DNA from: Bemisia tabaci
Lineage: Eukaryota; Arthropoda; Insecta; Hemiptera; Aleyrodidae
NCBI RefSeq assembly: GCF_918797505.1
Contig: NC_092801.1
Coordinates: forward strand, 32,564,487-32,628,486
Length of the DNA: 64,000 nt
Reading direction: 5' to 3'
Part shown: piece after piece, positions 33,301 to 48,000 of the stretch
Position numbering within the stretch: the stretch's first letter is position 1
How the letters are laid out: each line of letters begins with the position of its first letter
Program-made: the position numbers and the translations under genes
Notes under the pieces: generated by a model
Told to the model about the DNA's origin: nothing
The model's database searches: none
What the model saw: only the letters and a program-made list of their open reading frames with translations

Positions 33301-36300
33301 GTGTGAAAAAAGCATCACTTGGTCAAGGTGTTTCAGAATTTCTGTCTTTAAATTAAGTCTTAAAGAAGAATCAAATGGGTAACTATCCCCAATTTTTTTT
33401 TGTACTACAATGTAGAATTAGGAAGGATTTTAAATGCAAATTTCCATAAATGCACCCTCTCACTTTACTCTCAATACATAAATGAAATATTGACGGAGCT
33501 TCTAAAGCACCGCAACCAAAAAGTGCCCTTCCTGCATGCAGCTCCTCCATTCTAATCTCTTCTCAAAAATCTACTTTGCAGTTTTTTTGAAGACTCTGTT
33601 TCTATTAATTTGACGCAGATGAACAAGATTTTGTTTATCTCAAAATTACGTGCGGCATATATTCTTCTAAAATGAGACACTCAAAAAATTTAAGAGAGGA
33701 CTCGGCAAAGACTCCTTAGCTGTATCAAATAGAAAACGAATTTGACAAAACGAAGTCTAAAATGCAATGATGAGCCTCCACTAACTGCAAATACTTCAAT
33801 TTACTCAAAAATTACTTTACAAAATAAAAAGTTACACACAAAAAATCACATTATAATTTTTGCTGCTGTCGTTTGCATGAAATTCTTCGTGGATGTTGAG
33901 ATGATCGTGTTTTACCAACAGAGCCGAAATTGTATGCAACTGTGATACAAGCTGATAACCTGTAAATCGCAGCCACATTCAATTCGAGCGCTATTTTTGC
34001 TTCTTCCATCACGTTGTTAGTGAGTTCTAAAGGATGACATGAACTAGTCATGTGTGCAGAAAGTAAAGATGTTTGAAGTTTAAATACACCTTTCACCATG
34101 AAAGTTAATGTCGAGCTGAAGAATAATTTGCGAAAGAGTTTGTAGAAGTTGAGTTTGAGGGCTTGGAAGTTTTTACCAATAGAGAGAAAACAGAAAATTA
34201 GGGAAAGGATCAACCTTGAACTATGCACCAAGTATGTGCAAGCATTTTTATAAACATTTCTGATCAAAAGTTCCTCAAGACAATCGCAACAAAAATTGTC
34301 GGTTTCGCTATTCTTACTGAGGTGATTATAATCAAATTAACTCCAAACAAATTCAGAAAAAGTGCTTCAAAAACTGATTCAACAACTCCAAAAATTGCCC
34401 GTAGTGATTCACAAACATGGCACTCATTACCTGCCAATCACTTTCTAGAAAAATGATTTAGAAAAGCTCAGCACTCTAAAGTATAAAAAAAAAAAATAAA
34501 ATAAAATTTCGGAATATTAAAATTCATATTTGTTTCTCTCTCCTTTTCGTTTTTGTTTGAAATCACTGATTTGAATGTTAATTGAATTACTTTCAAAGGC
34601 AGGAATTGTGTCTTTTGCTAGTTTGAAAGCACTTTTTCTTGACAAAGATCAAGTAAAGTAAATTAATTTTCAAAAGCAAAAGTTAATTTTGACTTTGCTG
34701 ATTGTTGTCATATGAAAGGTATCCTTAATGCTAAGTAAAGAAATTATCTGCGTAGATTCGAAACGTTGCTGCTGCGATGATTTTCACTGAATTGTCCCGG
34801 CAAGGAACCATTGGTGTGGAGAGATTCGCAACATCACCACATCAAACAGTTCCTTACAGGGCCATCAGTAGAATGTGTATTTATCTTCGATGTCAGATTG
34901 CGGAGAAGGACTTAAGAATTAACCAAATGTATCAAAATTAAGTGTTATAAAATATCAATTAATTCAAGACTTTCCCAGGAAGAAAACCTTAAAAAGAGGG
35001 CTCCTTCTTTGGACTTTTTTCCTCCTATTTCGCAAAAACCTTGAATTAAGTACGGCTTAACACCCCTGTAGTCGACTTTTAGCGGTAAAAATTGTTTCTT
35101 TGTTCAAAAATTTCAAGCTTTTAAATATTAAATAAACTGAAGACTAATGAGGCAAGGAACGATGCATGAAGGACATATTGCATTAGAAACAGCTTACAAT
35201 GCTGATTATTTTAAACAGAGAGAATTCCAGGAAAATCTCGACTCAGAATCAGTAAGTGGAAAATTTGAACAAGTTGTATTCAACAGTAAAACTTTTCAGA
35301 TGAACCTTCCAGGGAACTGGAATGATTTGCTGCAAAGGAGGTATGAAATAAAAAGAAGAAAATTGCGATTTTCACAAATTCTAAGGAAGCCACGTATCCA
35401 TCTGGCAGTTCTCTAAGTTCTTTGACCCTCGCAAAAGTTTGATTCAATCTTTTCTGATCGTGAGTTGTAAACCATTTTAAACGACTTTTCATTGAAATGC
35501 AAACTACAAGAAGCTAGCATATAAAAATTAGTCCAACAAGAGGTCAAGAGAAATTATTCAATCCTATTGCAATTCCTACAATTCATCGATGTAAACTACA
35601 ATGATCAAGTGATTGAAAAGTAGCAGTTGTAAAATCATACTAAACCCTGGCAATTTTTTAAACAATCTTGATTTGTAGACATTTTGAAAGCATCAAGTTG
35701 ATGTAGTATATTTTTACTCTAGATTTAAGAAAGAAAGAAAGAATAAAAAAAAAAAAAAACACTCCTTGATGCACGTTTAAATCAGAAAAATCATTTTACA
35801 GGACTTTCGATTCTTATTACTACGGATCATTGGCTTTGAAATTTAAATGAAATATGTATATTCCTCAAATACAAGTTGACACTGAATTTATTTTTCGAAG
35901 TGATATTATACCATTTTAATTTTGTAGACCAATTTTAAGAACTTCTCAATATGTTTTTACTGCTAGAGTTAAATCTATGAATATAACCGTGGAAAGTATC
36001 TGGAAAATGAAGAACGTACCAAGAAGGAAAGAAAAGAAAAGAAGGCACTAGATAGAGTCACTGAAAAAAATTTAGAGGTAAAATAAAAACATGAATATCA
36101 AAAATTCTTACCTTTGTTGCCACTTGAATGGATAGATGGTGAAACATCACGGTTAGGAAAAAAATCGCGTAAACCGAAGAACCGCGGAAAGCCGAATATT
36201 TTTTCGAGTGTCCAAAATTATACAAAGTGCAAACGCGCAAAATAAATTAAACAAAGGCGGCTTCTTGTAAGAAAATATAGACCCAGGAACGCTCAAATAA

Positions 36301-39300
36301 AGGAGAAGCCTTATTTGGATGTGTTTTAAAATTCAATATTTTTTGAGGGATTTTTTCGGAAACTAAGTCAATGAGTTGTAGTTACAGTGTTTTATTTTAT
36401 TAATTGAAACTTCAAAATTTTAGAGTGTGTCAGAATTGAGTCACTTTTTCAAATTTATTTTTAAAAAGGAAGTAAAACAAACTTTGGTATGTTTAAAACG
36501 GATTTTTAAGGACTTGATTTTACAATTCAATGAAGTACTAAAATATCGTGATGATTTTCGAACTTAAGTGCAAACGAAAACAATAAAAGAAGGGATTTTT
36601 AATCATCTGTGTTTATCATATTAAAAGGCTCTTGAAAATTTTAACTTGTAATTTTTAAATCACTTAGCTTTCAGTTCATATTTCATTCTAAGTTATAAAC
36701 GAAAAGGAAAAAGAAATGGATTTTGAATATTTTAGGTTTTTTAAAACTGATTAATTTTTGCAACTGATAATTTTCATATTAATTAAAAATGTTAACTTTT
36801 CGATTTAAGTTGAATCACGCAGTATAAATAAGTAGTAAAGGCGGTAGATGATTTGAAACTGATCTGAATTTCGAGCACTTGAAAATTTAAATTTATTTAT
36901 TCTTTGAATTATGAATTAATTATTCAAACTAAGTTTAGTCCTTAAATAGACGACAGAGAGTCTTTGAAATTTCATCACTGAAAAACCAATGGATTGCTGC
37001 ACTTTAATTTTTCACTCATCTCCAAAATCGCGTTATATTTTAAGCCAAGATACACACTTAGATTCCAAACGGAAGAACAGAACTGATTCAATTTTAGGAA
37101 TTAAAAATTTAATTTTTAAAACCCTTTGCCACTGAAACCGGAAATTTAAACTCAATCCTTCCTCTTAATCACTACACAAAATACAAACGGCAAACTCGAA
37201 CACTCAAAAACGGAAACTTCAGCAACTCCGAAACTAGCTGAGAATTAACTCTGACATTAACTCCGATATTAATGCGAAATTTATTCCAAAATTAACCACC
37301 GAAAATTGAACTTTGGACACTCGAAAAACCCGATTTTAACACAGAAAACACACATAGAAATTCACTCGCGAAACACTTCGCGAAAAGTTGATTCCGGACA
37401 TTCAGAAGAACCGATTTGTGACTTCGGAACTAACTCGAAAATTATTCCGAGGCGAACTCCGAAATTAACGCGAAATTTCCATCCAGGACACTGGAAGAAT
37501 CGATTCTCGAACGCAGACGTGGCGATTCCGAAGGTGCGCTCCGCAACCCTCTGTCGAGAGACTTGGGGATGAAACTGATTTCTGGACTGATCGGTGTTAC
37601 GGATTTATCAGCTCGGCGCTATCGCTCACCCCCGACGCGGCGGCCAATGGGAGCGCGCCGCGCAGCGCCCTCCGCCAATCACGGAGCGACGGAAGGGGTT
37701 GGATCATCCCCTCACCGCTCATCGCGCTGCCACCCCCTGATCGCGCCGCGGACTTCCCTAATCGCTGGTTTCTCCTCTCCTCTCTACCCCTCTTATCTCC
37801 TCTCCCCGTGACCGATGAGTTTTTGCACTTTGCTTGGTTATCAACTTTTGAACTTTTTTATGGATCGCATTCAGCGAAAAAGAACCAGCGCGATTGCGGT
37901 GTTTTCAAAATTATGTAATTTATCCTTTCTTGTAAAAACATTTAGATTGCATTTTGCAAAAAGGAACCAGGAGCATTGCCATGTTGCTAAAATTGTGCAA
38001 CTTCTTTTGTCTTGGAGGAAAAACCCGATTATCCCTTAATAGTTTCTATTTTACTCGCTAAAAACTGTAAATTTAAGACAAAAATTACCATCTAAATTTC
38101 ATAGTTTTTCACAATTTCCGCAATTTTATTGCAAAGGATGAAGTTGCACAATCTTAGCATCATTGCAATGCTAGTGGTTCCTTTTTGCAAAATGCAATCC
38201 ATTTGATGTTTGGATTGCATTTTGCGTAAAGGAACCAAGAGCAATCCAATGTTGCTAAGATTGCGCAACTTGCATTCCTTGCAACATAATTACTGAAATC
38301 CTGCCAAAAATCAAATTTACAGGGTGATTTTCATCTTGAAATTATAGCTCATTGGGAGTAAGATAAACTTGTTTAGATGATCAGTTTATATTTGCGAGGC
38401 CAAAAAAATGGCGCAATCAGAGCAACATTGGAATGCTCTCGGTTCCTTTTTGCAAAATGCACTCCATTTCATGCACAGTTTTAAAATTTACACGATTATT
38501 TTCATTTAAAATGAACCAGTTTCTGGTAGGAAGGAAAAACTATTTGCTTTTCTGGGGCATTTATCTAGACTAATATGAAGAAGCAACATTTTTACAACAC
38601 TATAATCGCGCTGGTTTCTTTTTGCTTAATGCGATCCACATGTTCTGCGTTAAAGTCTCTGAATTAAAAATTTCTCTTGGCTCAGGATTGACTATGCTAC
38701 AGCTCATTTTTTTTTTAAGTTGTACGAAGATGGAGAAATTACCATTCTCTGGCTACATTTCCATAGGTTTCTCCATCTCTCCTTCCACCCCGGGAAATTT
38801 AGAATTTATTTAAAACTGTATGAATGAGCTTCAATAAGTTTTTATGACGCACGTGGCGTTTAGACAGAATTGGTGTTTTTTCCATGTGCGCGAAAACCAC
38901 ATCACAGAGGGAAAAATTTCATCTTTTCCCCACTCTGTAATGAGAATTTCGCGAATAAGGCCAAATCATCAACTCTGTTCCATGAAAATTTGATTTAATA
39001 TATAGCGAAGGAAACTGTTTCTTTGATGATTTTTTTTGTTTTCCTGCCGGCAGGACTTGTTGCGTCAGGAAAGCGACTCATTAACTTATAATAGTTTGCA
39101 ATATTTTGTTTGTGACGATGAATTAATAGTTCCCTTGCAGCTATTAAATGTTTCTGGTTGTAGCGACCGAAAAGCTTTCTCTATGATAAGGAAACTTATG
39201 TTATCACAATGAAAACATTATTCTTTTCAACAGGATTTATGACGCCTTGAAATGTGCTTGAGAGAATATCCTCAAATTTTGAGCTGCCCTTTACTTAAAC

Positions 39301-42300
39301 GTCCTTGAATTACGCTTTGTACACCGATTTGTAGATTGATCTATTCGACGGCTAAACTCAGAACACACTTATCTCAAATTCACTGTTGCGAATTCATCTC
39401 ATATTTTATATTTTACAAGAAAATGATCACTTCAATCGTTCTCAATATTCTACTTAGCCTTACCTTGTGATACGATTATTTTACGAAAGTATCTCCTCTG
39501 AAATGTAAATTACGAATCGAGATTTTGAAACGCTGTAATTGAGTTCCGTGGCCTCAGAGTTTAGCCATAGTTTTCATCTTCAATCTGGAGGGTGAAGCAC
39601 TTTAAAAAAAATCGGATTTCTCACAAAAAAGAAACCGTTCGAGCTCAAATTAAGTGCAAGTTCGTAAGGAAAAGCGAAAATCCATGATTTTTGCGCTGCG
39701 CGTGGCGACCAATCTTGCAATTAACGTTGCATCGACTCATTTTGAAGGAGTTTTATGCGGGCGAACCTGATGGGACACGTTTCTAGAGTAGATGCGTGAT
39801 ATTTCCGCTGCGCTGTGTGAAGACCGATCGTGTTATCAAATTTGCATCGTCTAATTTTGAAGGAGTTTTATACGGGCGATAGTAATGACTCGCACTTGCA
39901 AGGGCGCAATGCGTTTATGTTAAAGAGACGCAGGGACGGTTGAATGAACAGTTTTAAATGTAAGTGAGCATCAATAGACTGATTTAATAACTATGTCAAC
40001 CGATATTCGATACATTCGATGGTTCCAGTCAGAACAAATTGACTGTCTTGATATCGATCCCTTCGCCGCGCTTTTTAAGGATGACACAATTTAACGGCGA
40101 CTTTACGAGTGGCATAGCCCTATCAGTTATCAAGTAAATGGACTGCATTTTGCAATTTGGAGCTATATTTCCTAGCTCATCTGACAAAAAAACTTATGTC
40201 CGTGGGAAAACTAATGGCACATACGTTGTTTTAAAACCGAGCCAAACTTTTTAGTTCCTGATTGCAAAATGCAGTCCAAATATCAAGGAGTTTTCAAAAG
40301 TGTTTATCAGCATCACGTATCAACAAATCGGTTTCTTCCCATGTTATAGAGAGAAATTACGTTCATTTTCATGAATTGAACCAAGTGCATGAACCTTACA
40401 GCACCTGTTTCTGCAAGCAAATCAATGACAGATGTGTCTTTTCTGCAAGAAACCATAAAAATTGGCTTTTATATACTAAATCCTATCGAGTAAATATTAA
40501 GAAGTTATCAAAAGTGTTTATCAGCATCACGTATCAACAAATCGGTTTCTTCCCTCGTTAGAGAGAAATTATGTTCATTTTCATGAATTGAACCAAGTGC
40601 ATGAACCTTACAGCACCTGTTTCTGTAAGCAAATCAATGACAGATGTGTCATTTCTGCAAGAAACCATGAAAATTGGCTTTTTTATACTAGATCCAGTCC
40701 AATTACAGTGTTTCCTTAGTAATAATCGAAAGGTCGAACGCTAAACTACAAAAAAATTACGTAACACTCTCTGAAAAATGGAGGTAAAGATAGTCTTATT
40801 GTTAGTATAATTAGCACTACTTATTCCGTAACTTCGATGGTTTAGATTAATTTTGTTTTAAACCTCTCACGCATTTTTGTATAATTTCTCTGTAATGAAA
40901 AATACTAGATAAGACTCTACTCCGGAAATGCATCGTCGATTATGAGAAAATGAAGATCTAGAAAACATAGCGACTCGCCTCCGTAAGGAACTGTTGTTCC
41001 GATGGTGTTTTTTATATCTCATTGGAGTGCCGGTTCCTTGCTGAGTGAGATCTGCAACCTTCGACGCACTGCTGCACATGATGTTGCAGCCAACATGCAT
41101 ACCTCTCGGGATTTCGACGGGACGCTTACCATTTTTTACCCTCCTGGAGATCAATTGTAAGAAGAGACCTGGTTTCCAATGTTTACAGCAGTTATTTTTC
41201 TCTAGGAAGGGAGGGCGTGGGTTTTTTTTTTAAAATTTTGAAGTTCTTAAAACGATTTTCGAGCTCTACAAGTTTTGATAATAACTTCCAGTGTTACTGT
41301 GAGTGTGCCTCATCCGTAAGTGACGACATTGGTGCACAATTAGGACTTCGATTCAAAATGTTTTGAAATACAGGATACTGTCAGTAAAAAATGAATTCCA
41401 TTTTAGTTGACGATCACGCTATCCAAAGTTGACGTGCATGCTAAAGCCTATGAAACATTTAAAAAGTCCGAAGTCAATACGAACACTTTTATATTTTGTC
41501 AGGAAATATAGTATCATCTTTGATTTTGCTTTCTGTGGCCCATTGACATGCAAGTGGTCTAAAAATTGATGATTTAGGAAAACAAAAAGAGAATCAATAG
41601 TTCAGCATATTGGGAAGTACAAAATAGTTGACACTCTACGCGGAAACCAGGTCTCACCCCAGGAATTTTAGCTGAAATCCTCTCGATTTTTTATTTGTGT
41701 TTTGTTTATTTTAATTTTTTATCGTTTAAGTTTACTATCAGTTTGTTATCCTATCGTTTTCATACTAATGTATGCTCGTGATTTCCTGAGCTTAGTTTAT
41801 TATTTTTAATAGTTATCGAATGAGTAATTTTACCACCCTATGTCATCTTACTTTTTATATTTCTTATTTTTCGTGCCTTGTACCTTATTTTCTTATTTTT
41901 ATTTAATTCGTGATAAAGTTTAGTTTTATTTTTTAATTTGTGCCGAAGAAATTCGAGTCCTCAAGACCTACATTGGCAGCTGTCTGGCTTTGTAAGGAAC
42001 TAGGAATGAGATGGAGTTTTCAATTTATCTCATCTCAGTTGTAGTTCCTTGCCTAGCTGGTTGCTTTGGAGCCACGCAAGATCAGTACACTCTTGTTTCA
42101 AGCATACACAGAGATAAAAGCCCTGTTATCAATTATTTTTTTCTAATTTTGTTATCATTTATTTGTTTACGAATTCTTAGACGTAAATTTTTTTGTCAAG
42201 TTATCTCTTCCTTGGTTTAATTTCACTTTAGTTCTGTTTATTATTTGTTCTACAAACGTATTATCTCGTATTTTGTTCAATTTTTAGTTTACACAAGTTC

Positions 42301-44960
42301 CCGTCCCTTCTGCAGTATTTCTCGCGACATTTATTGACCAAGATCGATATCACTAAACCCTATGTTTAGTAAGAGATCCGATTAAATGTTTGTCTCAGAG
42401 ATAAGCAACGCTACAACTCAGTCAGTAGATCGAAAAAGAAGCATCCCCTAAACGCATTCCTCATTTCGTCGTTTGCTCCGCGAGAGAATGTAACTACATT
42501 CCAATGTTGCCAAATTTCCTCTCGCAAATTGAAATTTTAACCGTAGAATCTAGAGCATTTCTAACTGAAAATTTCACTTATTTTTCTGCTGATAGCATGC
42601 AAAGATTAGTAAAATTTTGGACCAAAATTGCACAGGTGTACGCTTGTGAAGAATCGAATTGTTTGAGTCACTTTGGCAACCTTGGAATGGAGCTACGTTC
42701 CTTTCCTCGGGAAACAACGAATTATTGAGAACTTCATTTAACTTCCTGGCAGAGTTATCCCCACTAACTGATAAACACTTTTGGTAACCATCTAGTAACT
42801 AAAAGATGAAGATGAAAATCAAAGTAGAGAAATGTTGTTTTTTACATGAAAATTCATAAAATTAGGAAATATCCTAAGTGCCACGCCGCGCGCCGCGCCG
42901 CACCGGGCCATCCATTCGGTTGACATTTTTCTGTTCCGGCGTTCAAGTCTCCAAACTCAACCATTACTTTTGCTTTCCTTTCGTGTGTGGCGTGAAGATA
43001 CGAAGAGAAGATTTTGTGACTACTTTTACAGTCTCTCGCCATTTTCTCCTTTTCCCCCGCGGAATACCCGAATTTTTCTAACCGTGAATAAACCAGATTG
43101 CACGATTTACTCCCAGAAACACCTGAAAACATTCAGAGAACCTGATGAAAAAATTGGCAAGTCTCTTTTGCTTGCGGTTTTTTTTTCTAAACTCTCAATG
43201 TATCAAAAATCTGCTGAACACTACCTGCAACCTGCAATTGTATTTGGAGGGTATGGAAAAATAAAAACGCGAACCGATTGACAAATTATTAAAAAACCGG
43301 TGTCGATTCTATCGACATGAATCGATAGAAAAATAATGCGTGAACTGATCGATTTGATTCGATCGATTCATGGGCTTTTCGAACAATGAACGGGTTTCTC
43401 GATCGGCTCACGGGGCTTGTCGATAGATTTACGTGTTTGTAGATTGATTTATGGGGTTTTTTTTTTATCGACTCACGTGTTTTTCGATTGATTCACGGTT
43501 TTGCCGGTCAATTCACAGGTTTGTCGATCGATTCAAGGTTGCCTATCGAATCTTTGCCGATCAGACATGCATGTCCATTAGTCCACGTTTCTATTTGGAC
43601 CGCGTTAAACAGAAAGGAGCCAAGCCACATCAGCTACTGCCAAATTTAATTGGGCAATTTAATTTTTTACATGAAAACGGTTGTGCGGATTTTTGTGCGA
43701 ATTTCAGTGGATTTTCTACACAGTGCGAAGGAATTTTCTGAAATTTTTTTAAGAAATCCGCACTAACGCTCTCTCGTAAAAAATGAGATGTCCCTGTTAA
43801 ATTTGGCAATAGCTGATGTGGCTTGGTTCCTTTCTGTTTGATGATCCATTCAGGTCTCGGAGCTTATTGTATAGATAGGTGTAGTGTAAGTGACAAATAT
43901 TTATTTTTTCGTGTATTTCAATAGAGATGTTGCATGTGTGAGGAATTTGCGATTTGACTGTTGATTCTTATGTAAAAGTTTGCGAGAAACACGATGGTGC
44001 CATGGTTTTCTGTGAAGTCAACTCCCAGTTCTCAAAAAACTTTATTGGGACTCTAAAACTGAAACCGGCATCACTGCTAATGTTTTGCTCCCTATCTTTG
44101 CATGGAGAGTTTGTCTTGATGTAGAGGTGGACTCTCAGGATAGCGTGGGATATCCCTCCATTTTGGCCTCAACTTAGGAGGTTTTTTTGAGCTTGGGAGT
44201 TGACTTCAGAGAAAACCAGTGGCATCATCGTGTTTCTCGCGAACTTTTACATATGAATCAACAGTCAAATCGCAAATTCCTCAGACATGCAACATCTTAA
44301 TTGACTATGCCCAGTGTTGCCAAATTGCAAAAAATGATCACGTTAAGGTGATTGCATAAGGCAGCGAACTCGGGAACCACGCGATCTAAGCGGGAACCAC
44401 GCGTCGATTATCGATTATGAGACGCGACGATCATACCGCGGAATCGGAGATCGTGAAATCCGCTCGCTTTATTTGAGGAAGTTCCCTATTGAGCTTTGCC
44501 GCTGGCCAGCTGCACCTTCCCGTCAGAAACTCCCAGGTTCACCCAATTTCTAGACAGCTCGTCTTCCCCAAGCCAAGATTCTTAGTCCCGCTTGATTGTT
44601 TTGCTGCATTGGAAAAAAAACAAAAAAACACATTGGATCTAGAGTCCAGACTCTTGCAAACATCGACAAGCAAAAGTACTCTTGATTCAGTCAGAATTTA
44701 GTTTAAATCAAGAACCAAGCCTCTTAACTTAAGCGGATTTCGTTTTGATTCAAGCAAAAATCCGATCGAATGAAGAGTATTTTTTCTTGTCTATGTTTTC
44801 AAGAGTCTGGACTCGAAATCCAATGTGTTTTTTTTTTCCCAGTGTGTCGTCGGGTTTTCTTCTTATCCTTTTTTTCTTATATATATGGCACAGGAGGCAG
44901 TTAGTCAAATCAGGCGTTTTCGCAAATGGTTAGGGAGGTAGTCAAATGTTGACAGTTTAC

Positions 44961-45012
<52 letters not shown>

Positions 45013-48000
45013 GGCGAAGAGCTCACGAATTTCCAATATTTTGGGGAAAATAACTCATCGTATCTACGAATTCTCCTCGTTCCTTCCTCTTTAAATGCTT
45101 CCTGTACATACAGGGTCATTCGAAAGTCACGCACCACTGGCCATGACGGGGGTGGCCATTTGAAACTTTTGGGTTGCACCTCGCCCCCCCCCCTCCCCCA
45201 AGGGAGTCAAAAACTGGAAAGTACCTCTAAACTCTTCCGTCTCAATATGAGGAAAAAGCCACAAACCGCAAATCGATATCTTAATTAGAACTAAAGTTAT
45301 GGCCAGTGGTGCGTGACTTTTGAATAACCCTGTATGTAAATATTAAAATTTAAAAAAGTCTTACCTTTATCATGCGAACATTTCAAAATGTTCTCTTAGG
45401 AGCTAAAAATAGTTTATATACTACTGGATGATGCATATTTTTACAGAGAATTCTTTCTCACAGGAGAAATGAATAGTTTTGTCTAAAATTAGAGGGAAAA
45501 TGAGATTTTCAGTCCAAGTAAGAATATTTGACTATTTGCCTGTGACGTACATATTTCGGACAGAAAGTTTGATCAAGTTTTGTCGAGAGAAACCAAGCCA
45601 TGGCAAGATCGAACTGACAATAAAAGAAGCACCTCTAATACTGAATTCTAGAGACTTCAACGAAGTTCAACGAAGAAGTTCAACGCCCATTTTCTCTCGA
45701 TCCAGGATTGGACTACATTTTGCATGTCGGATTCACAACCTCCATCTCAGCCTAGAAACAAAGTATGTATCATTAGTTTCTCCATGCACTTTAGTTGTTT
45801 CACCGATGAGCCGGAAATTGTAGCTCAGAATTGCAAAATGTAGTCCAATTTTGGATATGAGCGCATGGACGTCTAGTGTGAGGGCGGCACTATGTATATT
45901 CTTAAAGCTTCAAAACTCGATTCTGTTATCAGCGCGACGGACCCACTTGTATGTCCTTGAAAGTATTTTAGATTTTTTTTCGTGAAATCTTGAAAGATCC
46001 TCGATAATCCTTGATTTCAACCATCAGGACTCCCCGAAAAATCCTTTAAAGTCTTTTCAAAGTCCAGGGCACGATCGATATATTCCAAATTTAAACATTT
46101 AATGGATTATTTTCGGAAACGCGAAGTTTCAGTCCAGAGATTAATCATTAAGGAATGATTGTGCCGAAAATCATCCTCCAAACTCTGTAATGAAATCAAT
46201 GGTACCGTCTCCATTTCACAACCGATTTCAATGTACAATGATTTATGTCATGGTTAATGGGAAACAGTATTTTTGACTTTGTTTTAAGTCTTTGGAAGAT
46301 TATTTTGGGCACGAACATTCCTCTGTGATTTATTTACAGACTGAAAGCGACTCCTCTTAGGAAGCAATTAAAAATCGATGTATCGGATAAATTCTGCTAA
46401 AATACGAGTTATGTTTTTCACTCTTTGTAAAAACAGAGGTGCAACAGTGTAGACGCGTACTTCAGCAGTCTAATGGTGAAAAATCTCATCCGAAAACCCT
46501 AAATTTAAGCCAAATGAGACTTAAGTTCCAGTTCGATTTGACTAATCGAATGCGGTATTTCGCGTTGAGTCTCATTTGGCTTTAATTTCAGAGTTTTCTG
46601 AGGAGACTTTTCTCCAATAGACTGCTGAAGCATGCCTCTACAGTCCACACTGTCGCATCTCTTTTTTTACGAAGAGTGAAAACAAAACTCGTTTTTCAGT
46701 ATTTTCTCGATATATCGGCGTTTGTTCACTTCCTGGGAAGAATCACCAACGTTTCCAAATTAATGTCCATAAAATTAAAAATTTGAAATATATCGATCGC
46801 ACCCAGAATGCATTGCCAGGGTGTCTACAAGTCCGGAAATAATACTGATTTTTTAAGGGCGGTCCGGAAGTACTGAAAAAGTGCGGAAATTCCGCAAGAA
46901 TGTTCGGAATTTATGTAATTTTTATCGCAATTTGAGCGAGAAATTCAAATTGGTGAAATTTTCTACTTTCGTCAAATAAAGGTACCGAAGAAGTACTGAA
47001 TTTCTCGGTCGAGGAGGTACTGCATTTCGTTGGTATGTTCTGAAACAGCACCGAAAAAAAAGAGGTGCTGTAGTAACAAAGTAACATCCTGGACGTTAGA
47101 AAAATATGCAACAACTCTTGGATGTTGCCGTTACCACTCTGGCTGTTAAAGTAACATCCTAGGATGTTACTTTTACATCCTATCATGCTACGTTAACTGC
47201 CAGAGTGTTAATAGCAACATCCAAGAGCTGTCGCACGTTTTTTCAACAACCGTAACATCTAGAATGTTACTACTTTATCTTTTTTTTTTTCGGTGAAGAA
47301 CTGATTTTTGGCCTGCCTGTTTTAGTAGACACCCTGATTGCACAAAAGCTGAGGATCCACCCTAATTTTAGAAAGCTATCACCAACCCCGCCAATTCCGT
47401 TAACCCAAGCAAGGAGCATTTTCCCCCGGTGTTATTTAACGCCGACCAACCTAACCGTCGCACAGTAGATCGAGTCAATCAGAGAGGTCGAACAAGAAAT
47501 TTTTGACTAAAACTGCAAATTTTGATGTTCATTCTGTCACAATTTAAATTTTAAGGAGTGCCTCTGGAAGACAATTTCACGAGGAAACCAACGGAACCAT
47601 TTTTACAACCTAAAAATCGTGTAGAAACGGAGTTATGAGCGTTTAAAGTTTCCAATTTTTGTCCGAACTCTCGTATTGACCCGATCCATTGTGCGTCGCC
47701 GACGGCGCCTCCAGCTTTGTCCGACACCTTGCTCTCCAGAATCTCGCCGGTCGTGGATTTTAAAGAGAACTTTGATTCCAGGCGCCCGCGGCAAGGAGTC
47801 TCGAGTCTTTTTCATTATCGCCCCGGCCGGTGCGATGTTTGCTACCTGTAGCCGCCTCAATGCCTTGAAATTTGACCCCTGTCTCGTTCGATTATTCTTG
47901 CACCTCGGTATCTTGGCTCCGTGGGAAACTGTCGCACCCGTGGCGCCGCGCGTCGCCGCGCTGACCGGTGCCTTTGTCAGGCTCGTGGCATTGCCGCGTG

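Noticed and set aside
44910..45179. Lys-rich open frame on the minus strand
   Set aside because: It is created by the poly(T) tract at 44,966-45,008.
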